41,585 nucleotides of DNA from positions 1 to 41,585 of the forward strand of contig JAFVGK010000168.1 of assembly GCA_017475035.1 (NCBI GenBank), written 5' to 3'. Source of the stretch: Blautia sp. (lineage in GTDB: Bacteria; Bacillota; Clostridia; Lachnospirales; Lachnospiraceae). Positions 16,182 to 23,684 of this stretch are shown one piece after another; positions within the stretch are counted from its first letter, which is position 1, and the number at the start of each line of letters is the position of its first letter. The notes below the pieces were generated by a model, which made no database searches, had not been told where the DNA came from, and saw only the letters and a program-made list of their open reading frames with translations. Position numbers and translations under genes: made by a program.

Positions 16182-16790
16182 ATGCCGCGTGATAAAACTG
16201 CCAACCACATCAAACTCATGGCCGCAGCGCGTCAGGAATTCCTGGAGTTCGGCTATGAAGAAGCCTCCATGAGGTCCATCGGTGAGCGCTGCGGCTTGAC
16301 TGCGGCAGGGATATACCGGCACTGCAGAGGCAAAGCGGATCTGTTTGGCCATTTGGTCGAACCCTATGCCGAGAGGATAGACGATTGGCTTACAGCACAT
16401 GTCGCACGATATGTTGATACCGTTCACAGTGGGTATATGGTGACCTGGCGTGATTCTGAGATCGACATGATGCGGGAAGTCGTTTTTCCAAGCATGGAGG
16501 ACTATCACCTGCTATTGGCCAAATCCCAGGGCACGAAATATGAAAACTATCTGCACGACATAACAGAGCGGCATCAGCGGGAACTGTTAAACTATTTGCC
16601 TATGCTACGCACAGAAGGTTATGCTGTCCGGGATATTGATCCAAAGGAACTGCACCTTCTGCTTACAGCGTATACGACTGCGCTGTTCGAACCGGTAATT
16701 CATAACTACTCACAGGAAGAGGCATCACGCTGTCTGGAAACGGTAGAGGCCTTCTTCCTGCCCGGTTGGAAAAACCTGATGGGGTTTTAA
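16182..16790 (+). CDS. TetR/AcrR family regulator of the ABC exporter
   Basis: I place the start at the ATG at 16182 (MPRDKTA), seven bases after GAGGG, rather than six bases earlier. The product of about 202 residues has an N-terminal HTH (EFLEFGYEEASMRSIGERCG, then LTAAGIYRHCRGKADLF) and a helical ligand-binding C-terminal domain. It is followed by an ABC exporter pair whose promoter carries two perfect GTTAGCTAAC sites. By family behaviour it represses itself and the exporter until an inducer binds. Its first residues are the same as those of the second TetR at 21338, suggesting a common origin. Confidence 0.88.
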   Translation: MPRDKTANHIKLMAAARQEFLEFGYEEASMRSIGERCGLTAAGIYRHCRGKADLFGHLVEPYAERIDDWLTAHVARYVDTVHSGYMVTWRDSEIDMMREVVFPSMEDYHLLLAKSQGTKYENYLHDITERHQRELLNYLPMLRTEGYAVRDIDPKELHLLLTAYTTALFEPVIHNYSQEEASRCLETVEAFFLPGWKNLMGF

Positions 16791-16814
16791 TCCTATATCA
16801 CACCGCCAATCATA

Positions 16815-16845
16815 TCGCCTATCTCTTGTTTTGAGAGATAGGCGA
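16815..16845 (+). terminator. Hairpin after the first TetR gene
   Basis: TCGCCTATCTC pairs with GAGATAGGCGA around a T-rich loop. There is no proper T run after it, so it may be a weak terminator or leader hairpin for the exporter genes. Confidence 0.55.
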
Positions 16846-16860
16846 TGCGTTTGAATAAAG

Positions 16861-16894
16861 GTTAGCTAACACTAACTATAATGTGTTAGCTAAC
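16861..16894 (+). promoter_or_regulatory. Twin TetR operators flanking a -10 box
   Basis: Two identical perfect palindromes, GTTAGCTAAC at 16861-16870 and 16885-16894, flank a consensus TATAAT at 16877-16882. A regulator bound here would block the exporter promoter. The motif also occurs before the TetR gene itself, making the neighbouring TetR the likely binder. Confidence 0.75.
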
Positions 16895-16912
16895 AAAAAG
16901 GAAGGGATGTCA

Positions 16913-18769
16913 ATGAAAGAAAAGAAAAAAAACGACTTATCCGTACTGCTGAACTTTGCAGGCAGCTACAAGGGGCTGACCTTTCTGGGGCTTGGCCTTT
17001 CCGCAGTGGCCATGATCCTGGGGATGCTGCCGTATATATGCATCTGGCTGGTGGCGCGGGATCTGATCGCCGCTGCCCCGGACTGGACGCAGGCGACGGA
17101 TATTACCCGTTACGGCTGGCTGGCATTTGCCTTCGCCTTTGCGGGAATTCTCGTATATTTTGCGGCACTGATGTGTACGCATCTGGCGGCATTCCGTACA
17201 GCAAGCAACATCCGTAAAAAAGGTATGGAGCATCTGATGAAAGCACCGCTTGGTTTTTTCGATTCGAACGCCTCCGGCCTCTTAAGAAACCGGCTGGACG
17301 GAGCCACCGGAGAGACAGAAACCCTGCTTGCTCACAACCTTGCCGACATAGTCGGCAGCATTGCTATGCTCCTTGCGACGATCGTGCTGATGTTCGTGTT
17401 CGACTGGCGAATGGGTGCTGCCTGTCTGCTGGCGGCTGTTGTTTCCGCAGGGGCATTGTTCTCCATGATGGGCGGTAAAAACGCCAAACTCATGGCGGAG
17501 TATCAGGCGGCGCAGGATGTGATGAGCAAAGCCGGTACGGAATATGTGCGCGGAATCCCTGTGGTGAAAGTTTTCCAGCAGACGGTGTATTCTTTCCGGG
17601 CATTTAAGCAGGCGATTGAGGATTACAGCGCCAAAGCGGAACACTATCAGGCAGATGTCTGTCAGGTGCCCCAGGCACTTAACCTTACCGCTACTGAAGG
17701 GGCATTTGTGTTCCTTGTGCCTGTTGCGCTGCTCATCGCTCCGGGCGCCCTGAAAGGCGGCAATTTTGCCGGTTTCCTTACGGATTTTGTATTTTATGCG
17801 GTCTTCTCTGCTGTGATCTCTACAGCGCTGGCTCGTGTCATGTTCGCGGCAAGCGGCATGATGATGGCCAGCACGGCACTGGGCCGTATCAATCAGGTCA
17901 TGAGTGCCCCGACGATGAAGATCACCGACAAACCGAAGACACCGAAGGACAACAGCGTATCGTTTAAGGATGTGAGTTTCACTTATGAAGGCTCGGACCT
18001 TCCGGCACTGGATCATGTTTCCTTCCGTGTCGAACCGGGACAGACGGTCGCTCTGGTCGGTCCCTCCGGCGGCGGTAAGACCACGGCGGCCAGCCTCATC
18101 CCGCGTTTCTGGGATGTGAGTTCCGGTTCGGTTGAAGTCGGATGTGTGGATGTCCGGCAGACCGATCCGCATGTACTGATGGATCAGGTAGCTTTTGTGT
18201 TCCAGAACACTCATCTTTTTAAGGCGTCTATTCTGGAAAATGTGCGGGCATCGAGGCCGGATGCTTCCCGGGAAGAAGTACTGGAAGCTCTCTCCGCCGC
18301 GCAATGCGATGACATTATTGAAAAGCTGCCGAACGGCATTGATACCATGATCGGCACCGAAGGCACATACCTGTCCGGAGGTGAACAGCAGCGTGTGGCA
18401 CTCGCGCGGGCAATTCTGAAGGATGCGCCTATCGTAGTGCTGGACGAGGCAACGGCTTTTGCCGATCCCGAGAACGAGGCGCTGATCCAGAAAGCCTTTG
18501 TGAAACTCACGAAGAGGCGCACGACGTCCAGCGGACGTCGGCTTTGCGCCGACCGGAGCGGCAGCGGAGAACGGACAGTAATTATGATTGCCCACAGACT
18601 CTCTACGGTTGTCGGTGCAGACCGGATCATCGTTCTGGATTCCGGCCATGTGGAAGAGCAGGGCACACATGCTGAACTCCTTGCAGCAAACGGGCTTTAC
18701 GCACGCATGTGGACTGATTACCGGAAGGCTGTGAACTGGAAGATCTCAAGTGAAAGCGAGGTGGGATAA
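16913..18769 (+). CDS. ABC exporter half-transporter (ATPase plus permease), first subunit
   Basis: The start at ATG 16913 follows AAGGAAGGG by six bases. The product of about 618 residues has an N-terminal transmembrane domain with about six spans (residues 10-310) and a C-terminal nucleotide-binding domain: Walker A GPSGGGKTT, Q-loop VFQNTHLF, signature LSGGEQQR, Walker B IVVLDEATAF, H-loop IMIAHRLS. It pairs with the next gene, one base away, as a heterodimeric exporter of unknown cargo. Unusually, about 20 extra residues (GRRLCADRSGSGE in the middle) sit between Walker B and the H-loop, where the partner has LSRLLAGKTVLVIAHR without them. The inserted DNA (about 18514-18571) is GC-rich and made of palindromes. 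The domain may still fold, as this is a surface connection, but activity is uncertain. Confidence 0.9.
   Translation: MKEKKKNDLSVLLNFAGSYKGLTFLGLGLSAVAMILGMLPYICIWLVARDLIAAAPDWTQATDITRYGWLAFAFAFAGILVYFAALMCTHLAAFRTASNIRKKGMEHLMKAPLGFFDSNASGLLRNRLDGATGETETLLAHNLADIVGSIAMLLATIVLMFVFDWRMGAACLLAAVVSAGALFSMMGGKNAKLMAEYQAAQDVMSKAGTEYVRGIPVVKVFQQTVYSFRAFKQAIEDYSAKAEHYQADVCQVPQALNLTATEGAFVFLVPVALLIAPGALKGGNFAGFLTDFVFYAVFSAVISTALARVMFAASGMMMASTALGRINQVMSAPTMKITDKPKTPKDNSVSFKDVSFTYEGSDLPALDHVSFRVEPGQTVALVGPSGGGKTTAASLIPRFWDVSSGSVEVGCVDVRQTDPHVLMDQVAFVFQNTHLFKASILENVRASRPDASREEVLEALSAAQCDDIIEKLPNGIDTMIGTEGTYLSGGEQQRVALARAILKDAPIVVLDEATAFADPENEALIQKAFVKLTKRRTTSSGRRLCADRSGSGERTVIMIAHRLSTVVGADRIIVLDSGHVEEQGTHAELLAANGLYARMWTDYRKAVNWKISSESEVG
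18514..18571 (+). repeat. Small palindromic in-frame insertion in the ABC ATPase gene
   Basis: Contains GACGTCC/GGACGTC (18523-18539) and GTCGG/CCGAC (18537-18553) stems, close together and GC-rich. It adds about 20 codons with no counterpart in the partner subunit and keeps the frame. It behaves like a small mobile palindromic element or a local slippage product. Boundaries are approximate because no uninterrupted copy is available here. Confidence 0.45.
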
Positions 18770-18770
18770 G

Positions 18771-20513
18771 ATGTTCGGGAAGGAATTTCAACGCAAATTC
18801 GCGCTGACGGAGCAGGGCGTTCATAATACGAAAATGGGGACGTTCTGGACGGTGATCGTCAACCTGGTTGTCATGGGCGGAATGGGCATCCTTTATCTCA
18901 TGATGAACGGTTTTATCGGCACTCTGACGGAAGGAAAACCCCTGCCCGGCGTGCTGACCATACTGCTTCTGGTCCTCGGGTTCCTGATCCTTTCTTTCTT
19001 CACACATTTACAGCAGTACAAGGCCACCTACGGTCTTGTTTACCGCGAAGTGAAAAATGTCCGGATATCACTGGCTGAGCGGCTCAGGAAACTCCCTCTC
19101 GGATATTTCGGCAAACGGGATCTTGCGGATCTGACGGAAACGATCATGGGTGATGTCAACCGTCTGGAGCACGTCTGGTCCCACTGCCTGGGGTATCTTT
19201 ACGGCTCATATATTTCAACAGCAATCATTGCCGTGATGCTCTTCGCCTATAACTGGAAGCTGGCGATTGCCTGCCTCTGGGGTGTACCGGCAGCATTCCT
19301 GCTGCTGTTCGGAAGCCGGAAGATGTCCGCACGTAATTCGGAAATCACAAAAGCTGCTGCCGTTCAGGTATCCGACGGTATTCAGGAAACTCTGGAAAAC
19401 ATCCGGGAGATCCGGGCGACTAATCAGGAAGACCGGTTTTTGAAAGCGCTGAATGATAAAATCGATCACCATGAATCGAGAATGATCCATACAGAACTGA
19501 CGAACGGCATTTTTGTCAATGCGGCCAGTGTGATCATGCGCCTTGGTGTTGCGACGACGATCCTTACCGGTACAGGCATGATCCTCTCAGGAGAGATCAG
19601 CTTCATGGTTCTGTTCATGTTCCTGCTGGTCATCACCCGCGTTTATGCGCCTTTTGACCAGGCCCTTGCGCTGATTGCCGAGATGTTCCTGTCACAGGTG
19701 TCTGCAGATCGGCTCATGGAGATACATGATGCAAAGACGGCAGAGGGCAGTGAGAGCTTCTCGCCGGAAGGTCATGACATCGTGTTTGAAAACGTGGGCT
19801 TTGCTTACGACAATGAGCAGGTCTTAAGAGGCGTCAGCTTCACCGCAAAAGAGGGTGAAGTTACTGCGCTGGTCGGCCCTTCCGGCTCCGGCAAGAGCAC
19901 CTGCGCCAGACTGACAGCAAGACTTTGGGACATCGACAGCGGCACCATCCGGGTCGGCGGCGTGAACATAGCTAAAATTGATCCGGAAATGCTGCTTACT
20001 GATTATTCTATGGTATTTCAGGATGTGGTATTGTTTGACGATACCGTGATGGAAAATATCCGTCTGGGCAAGCACGGCGCCTCTGACGAAGAGGTCCTGG
20101 CTGCTGCAAAAGCGGCAAACTGTGACGAGTTCGTAGAGAAGCTTCCACAAGGCTATGCCACACCCATCGGTGAAAACGGAGCAAAGCTTTCCGGAGGAGA
20201 ACGCCAACGGATCTCTATCGCCCGCGCACTCTTAAAGAATGCCCCGATCGTGCTTCTGGACGAGGCGACAGCCTCCCTTGACGTGGAAAATGAGACCAAA
20301 GTGCAGGGCGCTCTGTCGCGTCTTTTGGCAGGTAAGACTGTCCTGGTCATTGCCCATCGGATGCGCACAGTGGAAGCGGCAGACAAGATCGTTGTTCTTA
20401 AAGACGGTAAAGTGGCTGAAGAAGGAAATCCGGAGGAACTCTCTGCCAAAGAAGACGGCATCTTCCACCATATGACTGAGCTGCAGGCTGCCAGTGCAGG
20501 CTGGGCATTATAA
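18771..20513 (+). CDS. ABC exporter half-transporter (ATPase plus permease), second subunit
   Basis: The start at ATG 18771 follows GAGGTGGGATAAG; an earlier in-frame GTG would overlap the first subunit. The product of about 580 residues has six predicted spans (about 20-310) and a complete nucleotide-binding domain: Walker A GPSGSGKST, Q-loop VFQDVVLF, signature LSGGERQR, Walker B IVLLDEATAS, H-loop VIAHRM. With the preceding gene it forms a heterodimeric exporter under TetR control. The substrate is unknown; drug, peptide or siderophore-like export are all possible for this family. Confidence 0.92.
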   Translation: MFGKEFQRKFALTEQGVHNTKMGTFWTVIVNLVVMGGMGILYLMMNGFIGTLTEGKPLPGVLTILLLVLGFLILSFFTHLQQYKATYGLVYREVKNVRISLAERLRKLPLGYFGKRDLADLTETIMGDVNRLEHVWSHCLGYLYGSYISTAIIAVMLFAYNWKLAIACLWGVPAAFLLLFGSRKMSARNSEITKAAAVQVSDGIQETLENIREIRATNQEDRFLKALNDKIDHHESRMIHTELTNGIFVNAASVIMRLGVATTILTGTGMILSGEISFMVLFMFLLVITRVYAPFDQALALIAEMFLSQVSADRLMEIHDAKTAEGSESFSPEGHDIVFENVGFAYDNEQVLRGVSFTAKEGEVTALVGPSGSGKSTCARLTARLWDIDSGTIRVGGVNIAKIDPEMLLTDYSMVFQDVVLFDDTVMENIRLGKHGASDEEVLAAAKAANCDEFVEKLPQGYATPIGENGAKLSGGERQRISIARALLKNAPIVLLDEATASLDVENETKVQGALSRLLAGKTVLVIAHRMRTVEAADKIVVLKDGKVAEEGNPEELSAKEDGIFHHMTELQAASAGWAL

Positions 20514-20530
20514 CAAAAAGGAGAACGGAA

Positions 20531-20770
20531 TTCATAAAAACTGACAATAAACTAAAAGGCCGTGACCTCATCAACATCGGCATTTACGCTGCCCAAATGG
20601 TACTGCGCGTTCAATCTGCTGTTCGGAAAGGCTGTGTTCAACGGGGTTCGTCAACTCGGCAATACGGCGTTGATAAACGGGATCGGGACGTCAAATATGA
20701 GCCTCGGTGCGATCGTCATGTTTACTGCTCTGCTGCTCGTCTGGAGAAATATGTGGGAGATCCATGCGAC
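20531..20770 (+). pseudogene. Remnants of an ECF/MptD-like transport gene
   Basis: Right after the exporter, the frame beginning at about 20534 reads KTDNKLKGRDLINIGIYAA, the typical start of MptD-family ECF substrate-binding membrane subunits, but its start codon position is ATA and the frame soon becomes nonsense-like. From 20590 a different frame encodes a hydrophobic segment (SLGAIVMFTALLLVWRNMWE) that may belong to another part of a transporter. These look like pieces of a lost ECF module joined by deletions. Confidence 0.45.
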
Positions 20771-20774
20771 TTTG

Positions 20775-21133
20775 ATCCGGGAAGGGACGTGTGTAACATC
20801 GGATGAATACATCAGTGAACAGGATGATGCTTTCCTGGAGCAGCATGGATATTCCTCGGTGTGAATACCATTCCGGAATATCGCAGGCGTGGCTACGCTG
20901 GAGAATTGATACAGAGGGCAATTGATGATGCCAGGGCACAGGGGCGTGCGGGTCCTGTGCTGACATGTAAAGACAGGCTGGTGGATTATTGCGCAAAGTT
21001 CGGTAGATTTTTCGTTTTCATGATCCGTCACAACAAAAAGATTTTTCGGTATGTCCCGACGATTCTGTTCAGTCTTGTGGGATATAAGCTATGCCTGCTG
21101 AAAAAGGAAAAGCAGGTACCGCATGGTATCTGA
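20775..21133 (+). pseudogene. GNAT acetyltransferase, frameshifted, with a foreign tail
   Basis: One frame ends DEYISEQDDAFLEQHG then YSSV and stop; the overlapping frame continues with FLGVNTIPEYRRRGYAGELI and AIDDARAQGRAGPVLTCKDR, the acetyl-CoA-binding part of a GNAT. A one-base frameshift near 20850 explains the split. After CAKFG the frame runs into an unrelated hydrophobic basic stretch (FVFMIRHNKKIFRYVPTILF), probably from a different gene. Not functional as a GNAT. Confidence 0.6.
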
Positions 21134-21205
21134 GGAAGAAAGACGAGAAGGAACAGAACCAGGACTGATGATTGATCAAATGAGCTGAAAGGCTCAGGAA
21201 GCGCA

Positions 21206-21232
21206 AGTCCCCGGTTTCGGCCGGGGACTGTT
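21206..21232 (+). terminator. Rho-independent terminator
   Basis: AGTCCCCGG pairs perfectly with CCGGGGACT around TTTCGG; GTTT follows. Confidence 0.7.
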
Positions 21233-21337
21233 TCCCATGTTGTCGGCGACCGTATCTAAGAGCGAAAGTGCATGACATCCTTAGGTCAATATGATTAACT
21301 AAAGAGGATTAGATAGACCTAACAAGGGGACTGAGAC

Positions 21338-21937
21338 ATGCCAAGAGACAAAACGGCTGCTTATGAGAGGATTATCCGCTGCTTGAAGGAAGAGTTTCTG
21401 ACCTTTGGATATGAGAAAGCCTCTTTGAACAGGGTGTCCTCAAAGGTTGGAATAACAACAGCCGGATTGTACAAGCACTTTAAAAACAAAGAAGACATGT
21501 TCTTCTGTCTGGTAAAGGATACGCTGGATGCCTTTCACTCCGTAACGGATGGCAGCATCGATCAGATGGAAACAGAAAAGGAATATAACCCCTTTGATGC
21601 CGACTGGGCAATGTTCTGGGTGGATTTTATCTATGAGCATTATGATGGTGTAAAGCTCCTGATCTGCTGTGCGAAGGGGTCTGCATATGAATCCTTTGAG
21701 GAAGATCTTATCCGGAAAGAAGCAAAGACAAACAGGGAGTATGCGAATATTCTGAGAGGCTCCGGAAAAATGATAAAAGATATTTCTGATATGCAGTGGC
21801 ATATCCTGGCAACGGCATATGTTCATCTGATCTTTGAAGTGGTCCGGCATGACATGACCCGGGAAGAAGCCACCGAACATATGCAGTTTGTGAAAGACCT
21901 GCTGTATCCCGGCTGGAGGCAGATCTACGGATTGTAA
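21338..21937 (+). CDS. TetR/AcrR family regulator (second)
   Basis: A 199-residue TetR protein. The N-terminal HTH is FLTFGYEKASLNRVSSKVGI followed by TTAGLYKHFKNKEDMFF, and the C-terminal domain is helical with a DADWAMFWVDFIYEHYDG segment. AAGGGGAC precedes the ATG. It shares the MPRDKTA start with the first TetR. It probably controls the MptD-like gene downstream through the GGTTAG/CTAACC site at 22004-22021. Confidence 0.88.
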   Translation: MPRDKTAAYERIIRCLKEEFLTFGYEKASLNRVSSKVGITTAGLYKHFKNKEDMFFCLVKDTLDAFHSVTDGSIDQMETEKEYNPFDADWAMFWVDFIYEHYDGVKLLICCAKGSAYESFEEDLIRKEAKTNREYANILRGSGKMIKDISDMQWHILATAYVHLIFEVVRHDMTREEATEHMQFVKDLLYPGWRQIYGL

Positions 21938-21971
21938 AAGAGCATGGATTAAAAAGGAAACAAAAGAGAGA

Positions 21972-21995
21972 TCCCGTATGAGCGGGACTTTCTTT
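21972..21995 (+). terminator. Short terminator after the second TetR gene
   Basis: TCCCG pairs with CGGGA around TATGAG and is followed by CTTTCTTTG. A weak rho-independent terminator. Confidence 0.6.
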
Positions 21996-22003
21996 GTTTA
22001 TAA

Positions 22004-22021
22004 GGTTAGTTAATTCTAACC
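22004..22021 (+). promoter_or_regulatory. Candidate operator before the MptD-like gene
   Basis: GGTTAG and CTAACC arms surround TTAATT. This differs from the GTTAGCTAAC sites of the first TetR by its six-base centre and lies directly before the MptD-like gene, so the second TetR is the likely binder. Confidence 0.5.
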
Positions 22022-22052
22022 CAAAGTATTAACTTATCTGAGGAGGCAAAGT

Positions 22053-22640
22053 ATGATCAACAAATGGAACCGTAAAAATGCTTTGTGGATGCTGCTGTAT
22101 GCAGTCCTGTACGCGATTGTCACGGCAGTTGTCTGTGTAACAGGATCGATCCACCCGATTTTCTTTGTGTGCTATCAGATTACGGCAGGACTGCTGCTGT
22201 CGCCGATTGTGATCCGTGCATTTCGGAGAGTACAGGCGCCCGGGGCGGCCGTCTGCCTGTTTCTGGGAATGCTTCTTCTGCTGCTTATCATAAGAGATGC
22301 GGTCATGTGGCATGTGGTACCGCTGATTGTCATTGCGGTTCTGGCAGAGGCTGTCCGGGGAATGACAAACTACAGTCGGTCAGGAGATGTTGCGGGCACG
22401 GTTCTGATGAGTTTCTCAAGCTTCGGTTATTATGGCCAGATCTGGTTCAACCGTGTATATACTTATGAGTGTGCGGTAGAAGAAATGCCTGCCGGCTATG
22501 GAGATACCCTTATATCGGTCAGCCCTGCATGGGCATTTCCCGTTGTTGTCATAGTCGGTATGATCTTGTCGGTATGGATTGCAAATATTTCCATGAAGAA
22601 GCACAAAGCAGTTGAAAAAGCATCTGGGGATGAAGCATAA
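22053..22640 (+). CDS. MptD-like putative ECF transporter substrate-binding membrane protein
   Basis: The 195-residue product is hydrophobic with about six spans (for example ALWMLLYAVLYAIVTAVVCV, LFLGMLLLLLIIRDAVMW and FPVVVIVGMILSVWIANIS) and a Lys/His-rich C-terminus. Its layout resembles MptD-family S components of ECF transporters, which bind a small vitamin-like or other substrate and work with shared energising subunits. None of those subunits is intact nearby. AGGAGG lies a few bases before the ATG. The last 42 codons are duplicated at 11675-11799. The family call is moderate. Confidence 0.6.
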   Translation: MINKWNRKNALWMLLYAVLYAIVTAVVCVTGSIHPIFFVCYQITAGLLLSPIVIRAFRRVQAPGAAVCLFLGMLLLLLIIRDAVMWHVVPLIVIAVLAEAVRGMTNYSRSGDVAGTVLMSFSSFGYYGQIWFNRVYTYECAVEEMPAGYGDTLISVSPAWAFPVVVIVGMILSVWIANISMKKHKAVEKASGDEA

Positions 22641-22662
22641 TTGAACGAGGAGAGATAATCAG

Positions 22663-22776
22663 ATGGCTGGAAAATTCACCATCGAAATACTGATCGGCTG
22701 CATTTATACGACTTTGATGGCACTGATATTTGGGGGAATTGATTATGCAATACTGTACTTCCTGATGTGGAACTAA
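22663..22776 (+). CDS. Small membrane protein (37 residues)
   Basis: A short frame with a GAGGAGAG ribosome binding site encodes a hydrophobic peptide starting MAGKFTIEILIGCIYTTLMA and ending LYFLMWN, one or two membrane spans. Its first ten codons are shared with the larger membrane protein at 11822-12325, after which the two sequences diverge. It follows the MptD-like gene by 22 bases and may be a partner peptide or a truncated relative. Confidence 0.5.
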   Translation: MAGKFTIEILIGCIYTTLMALIFGGIDYAILYFLMWN

Positions 22777-22843
22777 AAGGAAAGGGGCGGAAACATATAT
22801 GAAAACAGAGACTAAAACGAAGTGAACAGATTAGATGAGTTTC

Positions 22844-23032
22844 ATGAGTACTATAAAAATACTGATGTTGATTGCTGTATTTGGCCATCTGCTTTGCGGC
22901 ATCTGTGACTGTCTTCTGATTTATACGCCTTCCAGGAAGTTTGGATTTCAGCTGATTTCCAGGCCCCTGTTGGAGCAGTTACTTCCTTGGTCAGAAACAT
23001 TACCTGATATATGTTATGCACGGCACCGCTGA
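22844..23032 (+). pseudogene. Truncated membrane protein (DUF6796-like N-terminus)
   Basis: The frame starts MSTIKILMLIAVFGHLLCGI and continues CDCLLIYTPSRKFGF, which resembles the beginning of a family of multi-span membrane proteins (DUF6796-like; moderate to low certainty). After about 35 residues the sequence loses resemblance and stops. The remaining spans are missing, so it is a fragment. Confidence 0.4.
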
Positions 23033-23187
23033 AAGGCGGTGCTCTTTTTATGGCAGGCGTAACGAATGGAAACTTGTCCTTAGTTGGGGAGTGTTACCCC
23101 CATCGGAGACTATAGTGTGACTTCTTCCTTCCCCTACCCTACCGCGGGGGAGCGGATGGTTTTCCGTTTACAGCTGGGAAACGTTCG

Positions 23188-23242
23188 CCAGCTAACAAAA
23201 ATGCCCTCTCAGTTAACATCTCCGGAAGTGCCTTCAGCTAAC
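23188..23242 (+). repeat. 55-bp repeat, copy 1
   Basis: This segment matches 25628-25682 at most positions, including three AGCTAA cores spaced alike and the shared AACATCTCC. It lies upstream of the hairpins of the structured region. Confidence 0.75.
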
Positions 23243-23421
23243 AGAAGGAATGAGGTAAAGGGGTTGTATCCACATGATGTGGATACAAACCGTTCTCGCC
23301 CAGCCCCGAAGGGGATGCCCGACCAAAGGGAGGGTTTCAAACCGCCTTCCTTAGGCGGTCTGAAAGGCATTTGTCAGGGATGTCAAAGAAGGGTAAAGCC
23401 TGGACAAGACGGGAAAGCCCG

Positions 23422-23466
23422 CCTGGATCAGATTACAGAAATGTAATTTGATCCAGGAGGTTTTTT
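23422..23466 (+). terminator. Strong terminator of the structured region
   Basis: CCTGGATCA and ATTACA pair with TGTAAT and TGATCCAGG across one mismatch, followed by AGG and six T. Confidence 0.85.
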
Positions 23467-23684
23467 CTGTTTAAGATACAAGCCTGCCGCATCAACCTAT
23501 AGTGAAAAGTGCCTTTGCGTAAGGATATCAGGTAAATAAATAAGCAAAGTTATTTGTTTATTTGTTTGCTTGTTAGAAAGAGAGTTTGCAAAATCAAAAA
23601 TCCGCAAAGCAATAAGCCGAATTTATCAAAGACTTGATTGAAAATATTAGCCTAATCTGTTATCATTAGCTAAATGAAAGGCAG

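Larger units (their letters stand above)
21235..22695 (+). repeat. Intact copy of the duplicated TetR/MptD-like locus
   Basis: The ends of this segment (21235-21379 and 22516-22695) are duplicated at 11526-11854. The segment holds the leader, the second TetR gene, the MptD-like gene and the start of the small membrane gene. The leader includes TTAGGTC and GACCTAA as inverted halves about 28 bases apart, likely operator sequences; in the deleted copy the second half is mutated. Confidence 0.85.
23040..23466 (+). ncRNA. Structured intergenic region ending in a terminator, candidate non-coding RNA
   Basis: About 430 bases with no convincing gene. A 120-codon open frame here has no recognisable content and no ribosome binding site. 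Strong stems are at 23262-23291 (TTGTATCCACA with TGTGGATACAA), 23335-23365 (ACCGCC with GGCGGT, extended by TTTCA/TGAAA) and the terminator at 23422-23466. The run of hairpins ending in a terminator fits a transcribed structured RNA. It matches no riboswitch I can name. Confidence 0.35.

Noticed and set aside
17282-18670. 462-codon open frame on the minus strand
   Set aside because: It is antisense to the first ABC exporter subunit, whose motifs are all present; the minus frame has no recognisable domain and no ribosome binding site.
23040-23200. T-box riboswitch
   Set aside because: TACCCTACCGCGGG superficially recalls the T-box antiterminator on one strand, but the conserved GGTGGNACC block is not present on either strand.
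23084-23446. 120-codon plus-strand frame
   Set aside because: It covers strong hairpins and a terminator, has no ribosome binding site, and its translation has no recognisable pattern.
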